DNA of 64,000 nt from Acidimicrobiia bacterium (lineage in GTDB: Bacteria; Actinomycetota; Acidimicrobiia; Spongiisociales; Spongiisociaceae). Below the pieces are notes generated by a model. It did no database searches and was not told the DNA's origin. It saw only the letters and a list, made by a program, of their open reading frames with translations. Where the stretch lies: positions 1 to 64,000 of the forward strand of contig QIDH01000057.1 in the NCBI GenBank assembly GCA_003229305.1, in the 5' to 3' direction. The translations under genes were made by a program, and so were the position numbers. Positions 8,453 through 17,044 of this stretch are shown here, in pieces; position 1 is the first letter of the stretch; each line of letters begins with the position of its first letter.

Positions 8453-10015
8453 ATCCGCTCCGCCGCCGGGCACAGAGGGCAGCGTGAGCCGGAACACGCT
8501 GGTTCCATTGTCGAAATGATACGTGAGTTCGCCGTTCATGAGCCGGGCGAGTTCACGCGAGACACTCAGGCCGAGGCCGACGGAAGGCGCCAGCCCCGAT
8601 GCGCGGGAGGAGCGGTAGTACGGGGCGAACATCTCCTCACGGGCCGTTCCTGCGATTTCTGGCCCATCGTCGCATACCTCGATGCAGACGACCTCGTGAC
8701 CCATGGTGGTCTTGATCTGGATTCGGTCACCGCCGTGGCGCAACGCGTTGGTGAGCAGGTTGCGGACTATCTGGCGCACTCGAAGTGGATCAGCGAGCGC
8801 CGAGGCCCCTCCACGCCGATACTCGATCTTGTCTATGATGCCGAGCCCTTCGATGACTCGTCGGATTTCGAGGGCCGCCTCCATTTCTTCGGCGATCACT
8901 GTGATCATGCCGCTCTCGGTGCGGGCGGCCACGAGTAGGTCCTCGACGAGCATCGACATCTCATGGCTCTGTTGGGCAACGATGGCCCCCAGCTCGCGCG
9001 CTTCGTCCGTCGCATAGCTCGAGTCGTCTTCGATGAGGCCTGTCGCCAATCCGTAGACGGCTGTCAAGGGAGTGCGGAGCTCGTGGGAGATCGCGGTGAT
9101 GAAACGATCCTTGTCCCGGTTGACCTGGTCGGCTATTTCGAGTCGGTGCGCTTGCTCCATCGCCCTTCTGCGGGATGTGACCCCAAGCCAGTAGACCAGA
9201 CTGGCAATCGCGACTGCCATTCCGAACAACACCTCCCCGGTAACGGTGCCGTTCTGCCACTCAAAGTTCGGGCCGGGAGTCAGAGTGACGGACCAATCCC
9301 TTCCCATGAACGGGAGGGTGCGTTCGCTCAGGAGACGCGGCCCGGGATCTTGTGAGATCAAGGGCGTCGATCCGTCGACCAGGGTAATAGCGAGGTCGAC
9401 CCCAGCGCCGTCCTCGAGGGGTGCAGATGCAAACGCCTCAGCGTCGACAAAGAGGGCGATTGTGGAGTCGTTGGCCCCGCCGAGCGGGGTGAGCTGGGCG
9501 TAGTAAGGATCACGATTGTGAGTGAAGGGATCGGATGTCACCACGCGGTTCTGCGTGCGAGCCATCTCGGCGGCCTCTGCCAATGCGCCGCTTTCGTCAC
9601 CAAATCTGCCAATACCTGCCAGATCGAAGAGCATTGTCATCGTGTAGTCCCCGTCCGGTGAAGGATCCACTCGGCCAAGGGCAGTGATCCCGTCAAGGGG
9701 GAACGAAGAGACGAGCAGGCTCGGATCGAGGCCGAAAGAGCCTTGTTCCATGGCGCTTGTCATCTCTCCTGGCTCGCCGTTCTCGAGGAGCGCGTCGACG
9801 AGAACAGGCATGGCCAAACCGAGCAGCCTGAACCCGTTGATGCGGTCTTCGAGTGAGGAGTAGTACGACTCGACTCCAGCATCGAACTGTTTCTCGTCAA
9901 CAGAGTTGATCGTGCGCGCGACAAGCAGAGCCATCATCGCCGAGATGACGAGCAAACCGATCGTCGACACGATCCAGGGTGTCGTCGGCGTGGGGATTCT
10001 TGGACTGAGGGCCAC
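8393..10015 (-). CDS. Membrane sensor histidine kinase with CHASE-like sensor domain
   Basis: This is a 540-residue kinase. A helix at about 14-34 and another at about 258-278 flank an extracytoplasmic domain of some 220 residues whose layout suggests a CHASE domain. A HisKA domain follows with the phospho-accepting His near 311 (ISHELRTPL), then a HATPase domain with N box (RNLLTNALRHGG), a DDGP box and GLGLSVSREL. No response regulator is adjacent, so it is an orphan kinase. The start is GTG. The gene converges on and overlaps the alpha-glucosidase gene. The signal sensed is unknown. Confidence 0.87.
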   Translation of the reverse strand: MALSPRIPTPTTPWIVSTIGLLVISAMMALLVARTINSVDEKQFDAGVESYYSSLEDRINGFRLLGLAMPVLVDALLENGEPGEMTSAMEQGSFGLDPSLLVSSFPLDGITALGRVDPSPDGDYTMTMLFDLAGIGRFGDESGALAEAAEMARTQNRVVTSDPFTHNRDPYYAQLTPLGGANDSTIALFVDAEAFASAPLEDGAGVDLAITLVDGSTPLISQDPGPRLLSERTLPFMGRDWSVTLTPGPNFEWQNGTVTGEVLFGMAVAIASLVYWLGVTSRRRAMEQAHRLEIADQVNRDKDRFITAISHELRTPLTAVYGLATGLIEDDSSYATDEARELGAIVAQQSHEMSMLVEDLLVAARTESGMITVIAEEMEAALEIRRVIEGLGIIDKIEYRRGGASALADPLRVRQIVRNLLTNALRHGGDRIQIKTTMGHEVVCIEVCDDGPEIAGTAREEMFAPYYRSSRASGLAPSVGLGLSVSRELARLMNGELTYHFDNGTSVFRLTLPSVPGGGADSRDDRDGLEASESRVSNGA

Positions 10016-10141
10016 GCTATGCCTGTCGGCTCTGGCCGTCCATTTCTAAACCTCTGGGCTCCGCCGTGGTGAACGGGCAGCCGCCGCTCCAATCCTGCGA
10101 TACTTTTGGAACGTATTCCCAAACAGCGGAGGGCGGACACG

Positions 10142-11047
10142 ATGACCGACATCGTCTTCGACAACCAGGTAGCGATCGTCACCGGAGCGGGTGGGGGACT
10201 CGGCAAGACCTATGCGCTCGAACTCGCCAGGAGGGGAGCCAAGGTCGTAGTCAACGACCTTGGGGGCTCGGTTGATGGGGTCGGCGGTGCCTCGTCTGCG
10301 GCCGACCAGACGGTCGCAGAAATCATCGAGGCGGGTGGCGAGGCGGTCGCCAACTACGACTCGGTCGCCACGGTCGAAGGCGGGGCCGCCATCGTCCAGA
10401 CCGCCGTGGACACGTTCGGTACGGTCGATGTCCTGATCAATAACGCCGGAATCTTGCGTGACAAGAGTTTCGCCAAAATGGATATGGACGCCGTCCACTC
10501 CGTTATCGACGTTCACCTCAACGGTGCATTCCACGTGACCCAACCGGCGTTCGCATTGATGAAAGAAAAATCCTACGGGAGGGTGATCTTCACATCATCA
10601 GGGTCAGGCGTGTTCGGGAACTTCGGACAGGCCAACTATGCGGCGGCGAAGATGGGTTTGGTCGGCCTGATGAATGTGGTGGCAGTCGAAGGCGCCATGC
10701 ACAACATCAAGGCGAACGCCATCGCCCCCATAGCCAGAACCAGAATGACCGAAGATCTGCTCGGGCCGCTTGTCGAGTTGGTGGATCCGAGTCAGGTCAC
10801 ACCGCTGGTCGTCTTCCTGGCCTCGCAGGAGTGCGAAAGCTCGCACGAGATCTGGACGGTCGGCGGAGGCCGGTACGGGCGCATCTTCGTTGGCGTCAAT
10901 CAGGGATGGTTCGCCGGCAAAGGCGAACCTCCTTCAGTTGAGGAGGTTCGCGACCATCTCGACGAAATTCGCGACATCGAGTCCTATACGATCCCAACCA
11001 ATAGCACCGAGGAAATGATGCTGCTCGGTGCCGCACTGGCGGATTGA
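10142..11047 (+). CDS. SDR-family (3R)-hydroxyacyl-CoA dehydrogenase-like enzyme
   Basis: This 301-residue short-chain dehydrogenase has the cofactor loop TGAGGGLG (14-21), the NDLGG and GGASSAADQ segments typical of the dehydrogenase part of peroxisomal multifunctional enzyme type 2, and the catalytic set Ser near 153, Tyr 166, Lys 170. It probably oxidises a (3R)-hydroxyacyl-CoA with NAD. The ATG has GGAGG upstream and is preferred over a TTG further 5'. The next two genes encode a type-2 enoyl-CoA hydratase and an acyl-CoA dehydrogenase, together giving three of the four beta-oxidation steps through the R-isomer. A thiolase is not present nearby. Confidence 0.88.
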   Translation: MTDIVFDNQVAIVTGAGGGLGKTYALELARRGAKVVVNDLGGSVDGVGGASSAADQTVAEIIEAGGEAVANYDSVATVEGGAAIVQTAVDTFGTVDVLINNAGILRDKSFAKMDMDAVHSVIDVHLNGAFHVTQPAFALMKEKSYGRVIFTSSGSGVFGNFGQANYAAAKMGLVGLMNVVAVEGAMHNIKANAIAPIARTRMTEDLLGPLVELVDPSQVTPLVVFLASQECESSHEIWTVGGGRYGRIFVGVNQGWFAGKGEPPSVEEVRDHLDEIRDIESYTIPTNSTEEMMLLGAALAD

Positions 11048-11050
11048 TCC

Positions 11051-11911
11051 GTGCCCATCGACCTCGAGAAGGTGATTGGTGCCCAGATCGAAACGACTGA
11101 GGCCTCGTGGAACCAAGACGATGTCATTCTCTATCACCTTGGCGTTGGGGCGGGAGCCGATCCGGTTGACGTGAACGAGCTCGAATATGTCTATGAAGCC
11201 AACCTCAAGGTCCTGCCGAGTTACGCGTCCATCCCGCCATTTGGGGTGATGATCAATCTGCTTGGCGTGGACGGGTTGGACATCAACCCCGCGATGCTGC
11301 TGCACGGTGAGCAGGAGATCGAAGTCAAGGGGCCCATACCGACATCTGCGTCCGTCACCAATCGGGCAAGGATCACCGACGTTTTCGACAAGGGCAAAGG
11401 CGCCACGGTCCACATCGAGGTCGACTCGGTCGACGAATCCGGTGTCACTCTCTTCACCAACCGCAGCACAATCTTTCTGCGGGGCGAGGGCGGATTCGGT
11501 GGGCCGAGCGGGCCATCACCTGGCAACCGACCGCCGGATCGGGAGCCGGACAGGGTCATCGAGTCTCCGACACTGCCTCAGCAGGCGCTCCTCTACCGAC
11601 TCAGCGGCGACAAGAACCCGCTGCACGCTGATCCCGTCTTTGCGGCTTTCGGCGGCTTCGATCGTCCGATTCTGCATGGACTCTGCAGCTACGGGATCGT
11701 ATGCAAGGCCGTAGTCGATGCGATGTTTGATGGTGAAGTAGGTGCTGTCGATCGCTACGTTGCACGGTTTTCGGGAGCGGTCATCCCAGGTGAGACGGTC
11801 GTCACGTCGATGTGGGAGTTGCGAGATCGGGTTGTGATCGAAGCAAGCACCATGGAGCGTGCGACGTCTGTCATTTCCAATGCTGCGGTGATGAAGAGGT
11901 CAGAGGGATGA
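11051..11911 (+). CDS. MaoC-type 2-enoyl-CoA hydratase
   Basis: This 286-residue double hot-dog protein matches hydratase-2 enzymes (the HSD17B4/MaoC type), which add water to trans-2-enoyl-CoA to give (3R)-hydroxyacyl-CoA. The signature segment YRLSGDKNPLHADPVFA starts at residue 182; Asp 187 and His 192 are the expected catalytic pair. The start is GTG, 3 nt after the dehydrogenase stop. Its product would be the substrate of the upstream SDR enzyme, so the pair acts as a split version of the eukaryotic multifunctional enzyme. The acyl chain specificity (fatty acid, sterol side chain or other) is not visible. Confidence 0.9.
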   Translation: MPIDLEKVIGAQIETTEASWNQDDVILYHLGVGAGADPVDVNELEYVYEANLKVLPSYASIPPFGVMINLLGVDGLDINPAMLLHGEQEIEVKGPIPTSASVTNRARITDVFDKGKGATVHIEVDSVDESGVTLFTNRSTIFLRGEGGFGGPSGPSPGNRPPDREPDRVIESPTLPQQALLYRLSGDKNPLHADPVFAAFGGFDRPILHGLCSYGIVCKAVVDAMFDGEVGAVDRYVARFSGAVIPGETVVTSMWELRDRVVIEASTMERATSVISNAAVMKRSEG

Positions 11912-13089
11912 TCGAAGAGCAGCGGGTTGCGGAGGCGATAACCAAGCTCATCGATGAGAACCCGCCAAGAGTCACCGACGAGGTCGAGTTTTGGGGTGCC
12001 CAGTTCGATGCCGGCCTTGCCTGGGTCCACTTTCCGGTCGGACTCGGCGGACTTGGGGCTTCCAGAGGTCTGTTCCGCATGATCCTCGATGAGCTCCGAA
12101 AGGCAGGGGCGTCGTTCGCGAACGTCAACCGCAACATCATCGGATACGGCATGGGAGCGCCGACCGTATTGACCCACGGTACCGATGCCCAGCGAGGCCG
12201 GTATCTCCGGCCTTTGTTTACAGCCGAAGAGGTCTGGTGTCAGCTCTTTTCGGAACCGGGGTCCGGATCTGATGTGGCCGGTCTGTCGACCAGGGCGATC
12301 AAGGACGGAGACGAATGGATCGTCAACGGACAGAAGTCGTGGACGACCCTGGCCCACACGGCGAAATGGGGAATGCTCGTCGCCAGGACGGATCCTGACG
12401 TCCCCAAACACCAAGGCTTGACGTATTTCATCGTCGACATGCGTCAGGCGGGAGTCGAGGTGCGGCCGCTCCGGCAGATGACGGGCGAGGCCGAATTCAA
12501 CGAGGTGTACTTCACAGATGCCCGGATACCTGACGAGAACAGGCTCGGAGCCATCGGCGAAGGGTGGAAGGTGTCCGTCACGACACTGATGAACGAGAGA
12601 GTCGCCATCGGGTCGGCACCGACCCCGAGGGGCGCTGGTGCCATTGCGGAAGCCGTGAGTGTGTGGCTCAAGACGCCGAGAACCGACCTGGTAAAGCGAG
12701 ATCAGTTGGTGAGCCTTTGGATCGAGGCCGAAGCCCTGCGGCTGACGAATATGCGTGCAGCACAATTGGCCAGCAAGGGTGTACCTGGTCCTGAGGGTTC
12801 AACCGGCAAGCTCCAATGGGCCGAGCTGCAAAAGAAGATCTACGAGTTTGCGATCGGAGCGCTAGGTGCTGAGGGCCTTTTGTACGGCTCGGCTTACGAG
12901 ATGACCAGGCCGGATGAGGCAAGCTTCGGTAAGCGAGACACCCAGCAGAATTTTCTCAGGTCACGGGCCAACTCAATCGAGGGTGGAACCAGTGAGATCA
13001 TGCGCAACATTCTGGGCGAGAGGGTGCTCGGATTGCCGGGCGAGCCGCGAGTAGACAAGGAACTTTCCTGGAAAGATGTTCCGCGCTGA
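11908..13089 (+). CDS. Acyl-CoA dehydrogenase
   Basis: This 393-residue FAD-dependent dehydrogenase introduces the alpha-beta double bond into an acyl-CoA. It has the substrate/FAD block CQLFSEPGSGSDVAGLSTRA and, near the C-terminus, IEGGTSEIMRNILGERVLG, where the Glu before GGTSE is the expected catalytic base. The start ATG overlaps the MaoC stop as ATGA, with GAGGG upstream, so it is the third gene of a coupled beta-oxidation operon. The C-terminal pattern resembles FadE proteins of steroid or branched-chain degradation, but assignment to a given substrate would be guesswork. Confidence 0.92.
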   Translation: MIEEQRVAEAITKLIDENPPRVTDEVEFWGAQFDAGLAWVHFPVGLGGLGASRGLFRMILDELRKAGASFANVNRNIIGYGMGAPTVLTHGTDAQRGRYLRPLFTAEEVWCQLFSEPGSGSDVAGLSTRAIKDGDEWIVNGQKSWTTLAHTAKWGMLVARTDPDVPKHQGLTYFIVDMRQAGVEVRPLRQMTGEAEFNEVYFTDARIPDENRLGAIGEGWKVSVTTLMNERVAIGSAPTPRGAGAIAEAVSVWLKTPRTDLVKRDQLVSLWIEAEALRLTNMRAAQLASKGVPGPEGSTGKLQWAELQKKIYEFAIGALGAEGLLYGSAYEMTRPDEASFGKRDTQQNFLRSRANSIEGGTSEIMRNILGERVLGLPGEPRVDKELSWKDVPR

Positions 13090-13191
13090 CCGACCTCGTC
13101 GCCTCAGGCTTGGGTAGGCTCCTGGCGACCGACGAACGTCGGACCGGCCGCTTCGCTGGGCATGGCGACGGCTGCTAGTGGGAGGCGCTCG

Positions 13192-14175
13192 ATGGTGGTG
13201 GATCATCGCATCGTGGTTACTCGTCGGCCTCCGGGCGGCACATTGGACTGGCTTACCTCGGTCGGTGCAGTTTGGACTTGGGATGAGAACCGTCCGATTC
13301 CTGATTCGTTGTTCTCCAGCGAAATTGTCGGGGCAACCGGCCTCTACTGCATGTTGACCGACCGCATCGATGCAGACCTCCTGGATCTTGCGCCAGACCT
13401 GTTGGCAGTCAGCCAGATGGCGGTCGGCGTCGACAACATCGACCTAAGGGCCGCCACAGAACGCGGAATTCCCGTTGGGCATACGCCGGACGTGCTGACC
13501 GAGACCACGGCCGATCACGCCTTTGGGTTGATGTTGGCCACGGCGAGGCGGCTCAGCGAGGCAAGTGACTTTGTCAGAGCAGGGGGTTGGAAGCAATGGG
13601 AGCCGGAACTTCTGCTTGGAGCGGAGGTGCACGGCACGACCCTCGGGATCATTGGACTAGGACGGATCGGCAAGGCTGTCGCGAGGCGAGCCTCTGGTTT
13701 CGGGATGAAAGCCCTCTACAGCCAGAGGACCCCAGACCCGGTTGCCGAGGCCGGCCTTGGTGTGCAATACCGTTCCCTGGATGCCCTGCTCGGCGAGTCG
13801 GATCATGTCATCGTGCTCGCCGCACTGACAGATGAGACGAAGGGCATGATCGACAGCAAGGCCTTGGCTCTGATGAAACCGACTGCGACTTTGGTCAACG
13901 CGGCGAGGGGCCCGTTGGTTGACTCCGATGCGCTTGCCGAAGCCCTCTCCAGGGGGATAATCTTCGGTGCAGGCCTTGACGTCACTGACCCTGAGCCAAT
14001 CCCGGTCGACCATCCCCTCCTGGCGTTGCCCAACTGCCTCGTGGTTCCGCATATCGGCAGCGCTACCTTCCGAACCAGAGTCCACATGGCAGAGATGGCG
14101 GCGGCCAATCTCGTGGCCGCCCTCAGTGGCGAGCGGATGCCTCACTGTGCCAATCCTGAGGTTTATGAGAAATGA
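13192..14175 (+). CDS. D-2-hydroxyacid dehydrogenase (glyoxylate/hydroxypyruvate reductase-like)
   Basis: This 327-residue NAD(P)-dependent dehydrogenase has the nucleotide loop GLGRIG (about 155-160) and the catalytic triad of the family: Arg near 239 (NAARGPLVD), Glu near 268 (DPEPIPVDHPLL) and His near 287 (PHIGSAT). The overall pattern is closest to glyoxylate/hydroxypyruvate reductases. The start is ATG 13192, with GGAGG 6 nt upstream; an ATG at 13162 has no site. It stands alone between the beta-oxidation operon and a small membrane protein gene. Whether glyoxylate, hydroxypyruvate or another 2-oxoacid is used is not decidable here. Confidence 0.88.
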   Translation: MVVDHRIVVTRRPPGGTLDWLTSVGAVWTWDENRPIPDSLFSSEIVGATGLYCMLTDRIDADLLDLAPDLLAVSQMAVGVDNIDLRAATERGIPVGHTPDVLTETTADHAFGLMLATARRLSEASDFVRAGGWKQWEPELLLGAEVHGTTLGIIGLGRIGKAVARRASGFGMKALYSQRTPDPVAEAGLGVQYRSLDALLGESDHVIVLAALTDETKGMIDSKALALMKPTATLVNAARGPLVDSDALAEALSRGIIFGAGLDVTDPEPIPVDHPLLALPNCLVVPHIGSATFRTRVHMAEMAAANLVAALSGERMPHCANPEVYEK

Positions 14176-14279
14176 CGCAGGTTGTGTCTTCGGTTGTCGC
14201 CGCCCGTCGAAATGGCGGATAGAGTCGAGCTCTCTGGAGGTTTGGGATCCGCTACCGCTTTCTGGCGCTGACATTCTTT

Positions 14280-14669
14280 ATGGTGATCGGCCTGGTCGGC
14301 CTCGCCGATTTCGCATGGCAGGTAGTAACCGTGGCAGATGCGGACCGCACTGCACAAGCCGCGAGGTCCCTGGGTATCGGCATCGATTCGTTGCGCACTC
14401 GGATCAACCTGCTGGTGCCGCTCGCCGCCGTGATCGCGGCCGTCGCATTGAGTGTCGCCTACGGCGCCGTTGTGGGTGATGCGCGCAGGGATGGGCGCAT
14501 AATATGTGCGACGTTGTTGTCGATATACACGATCGTCCAGGTCGCCTCCGGTTTGCTTCTCGATCCCCGTCAGTTCGTGCTGGCAGCCGTGTTCGCAGCG
14601 TTGGCCGCGGGCGCCCTGTTCTTCGTGAGGAACGCGAACCCGGTTGGTCAGACCCGGCGCAAGGCTTGA
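14280..14669 (+). CDS. Small hypothetical membrane protein
   Basis: This 129-residue protein of unknown function has about four hydrophobic segments, at residues 1-15, 45-65, 75-92 and 98-115. The reading frame stays open upstream of the ATG to a TAG near 14225, and the extra codons (IRYRFLALTFF) would complete the first membrane helix. No ATG, GTG or TTG is present there, so either ATG 14280 is used with a poor ribosome site or a rarer start is used. No family was recognised. It is probably an inner-membrane protein. Confidence 0.6.
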   Translation: MVIGLVGLADFAWQVVTVADADRTAQAARSLGIGIDSLRTRINLLVPLAAVIAAVALSVAYGAVVGDARRDGRIICATLLSIYTIVQVASGLLLDPRQFVLAAVFAALAAGALFFVRNANPVGQTRRKA

Positions 14670-14708
14670 GCGGCCGGTCCGTTGGGCAGGATCAAGCGAT
14701 ACGTCCTG

Positions 14709-15341
14709 TCACTCGGCTCCTACGACCACCAGCAGTGTGCCGTCCGAAACCGTGATCGCCGCTTCGGCGCCCTTTGCCTCGTTGCTCAGGCCACGAGTCG
14801 TTCCTGCCCTCATCTTTGCCCCAGCGAGAGGCCATCGCAGCCCTCTCAAATGAACCCCTCTTGCGGTGCCCCCTGTCGGAATGATACTTACGATCTGGCC
14901 AGGGACCGTCGGAACATGGCGAGTCCCCCTCACGATATATGCCCTGACCGGGCCGGTCGCCCAAGTGACATTGGCGGCGGCATATTTGCGAGAAGCCAAC
15001 AGGCCGACGTTCGCGAGATGGTGGTCGAGGCGTCCACCTGATCCGCCGATCACCAGGATTTCTGTCGCTCTCGCTTCGATGGCGGCGTCCATGGCGAGTT
15101 CGAGGTCCGTGGCGTCCTTGGCACGTGGGTAGGCGCGGATCTCCGTTCCCATCGTGTTCGCCCTTTCATGGCCGGCCTCGCTGATGGAATCGAGATCTCC
15201 GATCAAGATGTCGACCGTCAGCCCAAGCCTTTCTGCAAGATCGGCCCCAGAATCCGCCGCGATGGTGAGATCGGCGGGCGCGAAATCCGCCAGAGCCTCA
15301 GATTCGACGTTGGCTCCGCCTGCGACTACGTAAACGATCAT
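14709..15341 (-). CDS. Thiamine diphosphokinase
   Basis: This 210-residue enzyme transfers pyrophosphate from ATP to thiamine to give thiamine diphosphate. Its family motifs are GDLDS (48-52), KDATDLELA (75-83) and GGSGGRLDHHLAN (99-111), with a C-terminal beta domain including TRGLSNE. An AGAAAGGG site precedes the ATG. Its product is the cofactor of the E1 subunits encoded at 28.5-30.5 kb, though the genes are not linked. It is separated from the upstream lipoprotein gene by a strong hairpin terminator. Confidence 0.9.
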   Translation of the reverse strand: MIVYVVAGGANVESEALADFAPADLTIAADSGADLAERLGLTVDILIGDLDSISEAGHERANTMGTEIRAYPRAKDATDLELAMDAAIEARATEILVIGGSGGRLDHHLANVGLLASRKYAAANVTWATGPVRAYIVRGTRHVPTVPGQIVSIIPTGGTARGVHLRGLRWPLAGAKMRAGTTRGLSNEAKGAEAAITVSDGTLLVVVGAE

Positions 15342-15407
15342 TGGGGCTGCCCTTTCTCGGAATCTTGTCGCCTGATTCTTAGGGCGCTGGAGGTAAATGA
15401 CAAAATT

Positions 15408-15435
15408 GTCTTACGCGCGAACCCGCGCGTAAGAC
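15408..15435 (-). terminator. Intrinsic terminator of the beta-propeller lipoprotein gene
   Basis: Perfect 12-bp arms GTCTTACGCGCG and CGCGCGTAAGAC enclose a 4-nt loop. On the minus strand the stem is followed by AATTTTG, a short U-rich tract. It lies about 125 nt past the stop of the lipoprotein gene and ahead of the thiamine diphosphokinase gene on the same strand. Confidence 0.8.
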
Positions 15436-15559
15436 TCCAACGGGCGATCGTTATCGCCTGTTTGCGTTGGCCATGGCCCACATCGTGGCACCTCTGTGCC
15501 AAACAATCTGTCACACAAGTGCAAGGCCAACGGAACCCGAAAGCTGAAGCAGACAGGTC

Positions 15560-16912
15560 TCAGCGGGTTGCGAAGGTGGCGATCGACCCGTTTGCGATGA
15601 AGCCAGGGTCGCTTCCGTCGGCCGGTTGCCACCAGATTTCGTCGGCGGTTTGGCCGACCGCCGAATAGACGATTCCACTCGAATCCGGTGCCCACCTGGT
15701 CATGCTCCTGGCGAATTGATCGAAAAACGGCAGATACGAGACCGTGTAGGTCGCCGAGGGCACGATTGGTTCGAAGAGCACGACCTCGTCCTGGTCGCCT
15801 ATTCCCCACTGGATCGCCGTTCTGTCAACTGTGCTTGTCAGAAACGCCAGGCGGGTCGAATCCGGGGCCCATTCAAAGGCGATCACGCCGGTTTGGATCG
15901 TCTCTTGGGCTCCACTCTCGAGGTTCATCGTGACCAAGGAGCCAAAGTTGATGGACTCGGGGCCCCCAGTGATCGAGAAAGCCAGCGTGGCGCCGTCTGG
16001 CGACACCTCGAAAGAGATTCGACCCTGGAATTCGAGCAGAGTCGAGAGCTCTTCAGACACGACGTCGTAACTCACCAGCTCAAGGAGGGGTTCGTCGGTT
16101 TGGAGGATCGGTTGGCCATCGGCCGATGCGACGATCCCGGTGTCCGGCTCCACCACGTACAGGACAAATGAGCCGTCCGGGGTCCACTCAGGGGCCAAGA
16201 AGGATCGGGTCGCCGGAGCGATGCGCGGCCCTGCCTCGTCCGGAGCGCCGATCGTTATGCCTCTCTCGCCCACGTGGGTGACGAGTCTGACCGAATCTGG
16301 TGCCCAGTCGAAGTAGTAAGGGGTTCCGGCCCCCGCCACGTCGACGCTTTGGTCGGTCCTGTCGACTATGGCAAGCGTGACGGGGTTTCCACCTAAGAAC
16401 GCCAACTTTGTGCCGTCAGGACTCCAGTGCATGTAGAAGGGGATGAACGGGACATCGAATCGCTCCAGCCGCGAACCGTCTGGCGCGCCGATCACGATCT
16501 GGCCGTTGCCTGACGAATCGATCTCGCCCCAGGCCACGACCGATCCGCCAGGTGCCCAGGTCGGTTGAACCGCGAATGTATCGTCAGCGCCGCCTATCTC
16601 GATCAGAGCACCGCCGGACGATGCCCTCAACACCCCATCGACACCGAGGACTGCGAGCCCGTCTGGAGCTGCGATCGTGGTCGGAGGCGTGGTGACGGTC
16701 GTCTGATCTGGAGACGGTCTCTGGGTGGTGGTGGGCGATGGATCAGGCGCTGAGCTGGTAGTCGTCGATGTGGGCTGGACCGTCGAAGGAACAGTCGATG
16801 ACGTCGGATCGATATCCGACTGGGTCGAACCACAGGCCGCGGCCAAAAGGGCGAATGACAGCAGCGTGGGTGCCGCGACCAGACGAAGACGCCGTGGGGA
16901 GTTCTGGAGCAT
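15560..16912 (-). CDS. TolB-like beta-propeller lipoprotein
   Basis: This is a 450-residue secreted lipoprotein. A lipobox LLAAAC places the lipidated Cys at 27. A Ser/Thr/Pro-rich linker to about residue 80 follows, then a beta-propeller with repeated W-(A/S)-P-(D/G)-G/S segments (WAPGGSVVAW, WSPDGTKLAF, WAPDSVRLV, WTPDGSFVLY, WAPDSTRLAF, WAPDSSGIVY). Such propellers bind partner proteins or ligands at the cell surface; the partner is unknown. TAGCCT 7 nt before the ATG suggests a leaderless message. It ends in a strong terminator and appears monocistronic. Confidence 0.85.
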   Translation of the reverse strand: MLQNSPRRLRLVAAPTLLSFALLAAACGSTQSDIDPTSSTVPSTVQPTSTTTSSAPDPSPTTTQRPSPDQTTVTTPPTTIAAPDGLAVLGVDGVLRASSGGALIEIGGADDTFAVQPTWAPGGSVVAWGEIDSSGNGQIVIGAPDGSRLERFDVPFIPFYMHWSPDGTKLAFLGGNPVTLAIVDRTDQSVDVAGAGTPYYFDWAPDSVRLVTHVGERGITIGAPDEAGPRIAPATRSFLAPEWTPDGSFVLYVVEPDTGIVASADGQPILQTDEPLLELVSYDVVSEELSTLLEFQGRISFEVSPDGATLAFSITGGPESINFGSLVTMNLESGAQETIQTGVIAFEWAPDSTRLAFLTSTVDRTAIQWGIGDQDEVVLFEPIVPSATYTVSYLPFFDQFARSMTRWAPDSSGIVYSAVGQTADEIWWQPADGSDPGFIANGSIATFATR

Positions 16913-16919
16913 GGAATTG

Positions 16920-16925
16920 AGGCTA
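16920..16925 (-). promoter_or_regulatory. Leaderless-type -10 box of the lipoprotein gene
   Basis: TAGCCT on the minus strand ends 7 nt before the ATG, so transcription would start at or next to the start codon. No ribosome site is present. The same layout recurs at many genes in the window. Confidence 0.5.
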
Positions 16926-17044
16926 CAGGCGGCGCCCGGTTAGCAGGCGCTTCGTGGCGCAGAGAACGCTCGGGTCGGGGTGGCGGCAGTGAAATCTGAC
17001 TCCCTGAGTCAGGCGTACAATCCGCGCCGAAGAACGGGAGGCTG

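Noticed and set aside
11755-12765. 336-codon minus-strand open frame over maoC and the acyl-CoA dehydrogenase
   Set aside because: It is a mirror of codon bias in two well-supported genes.
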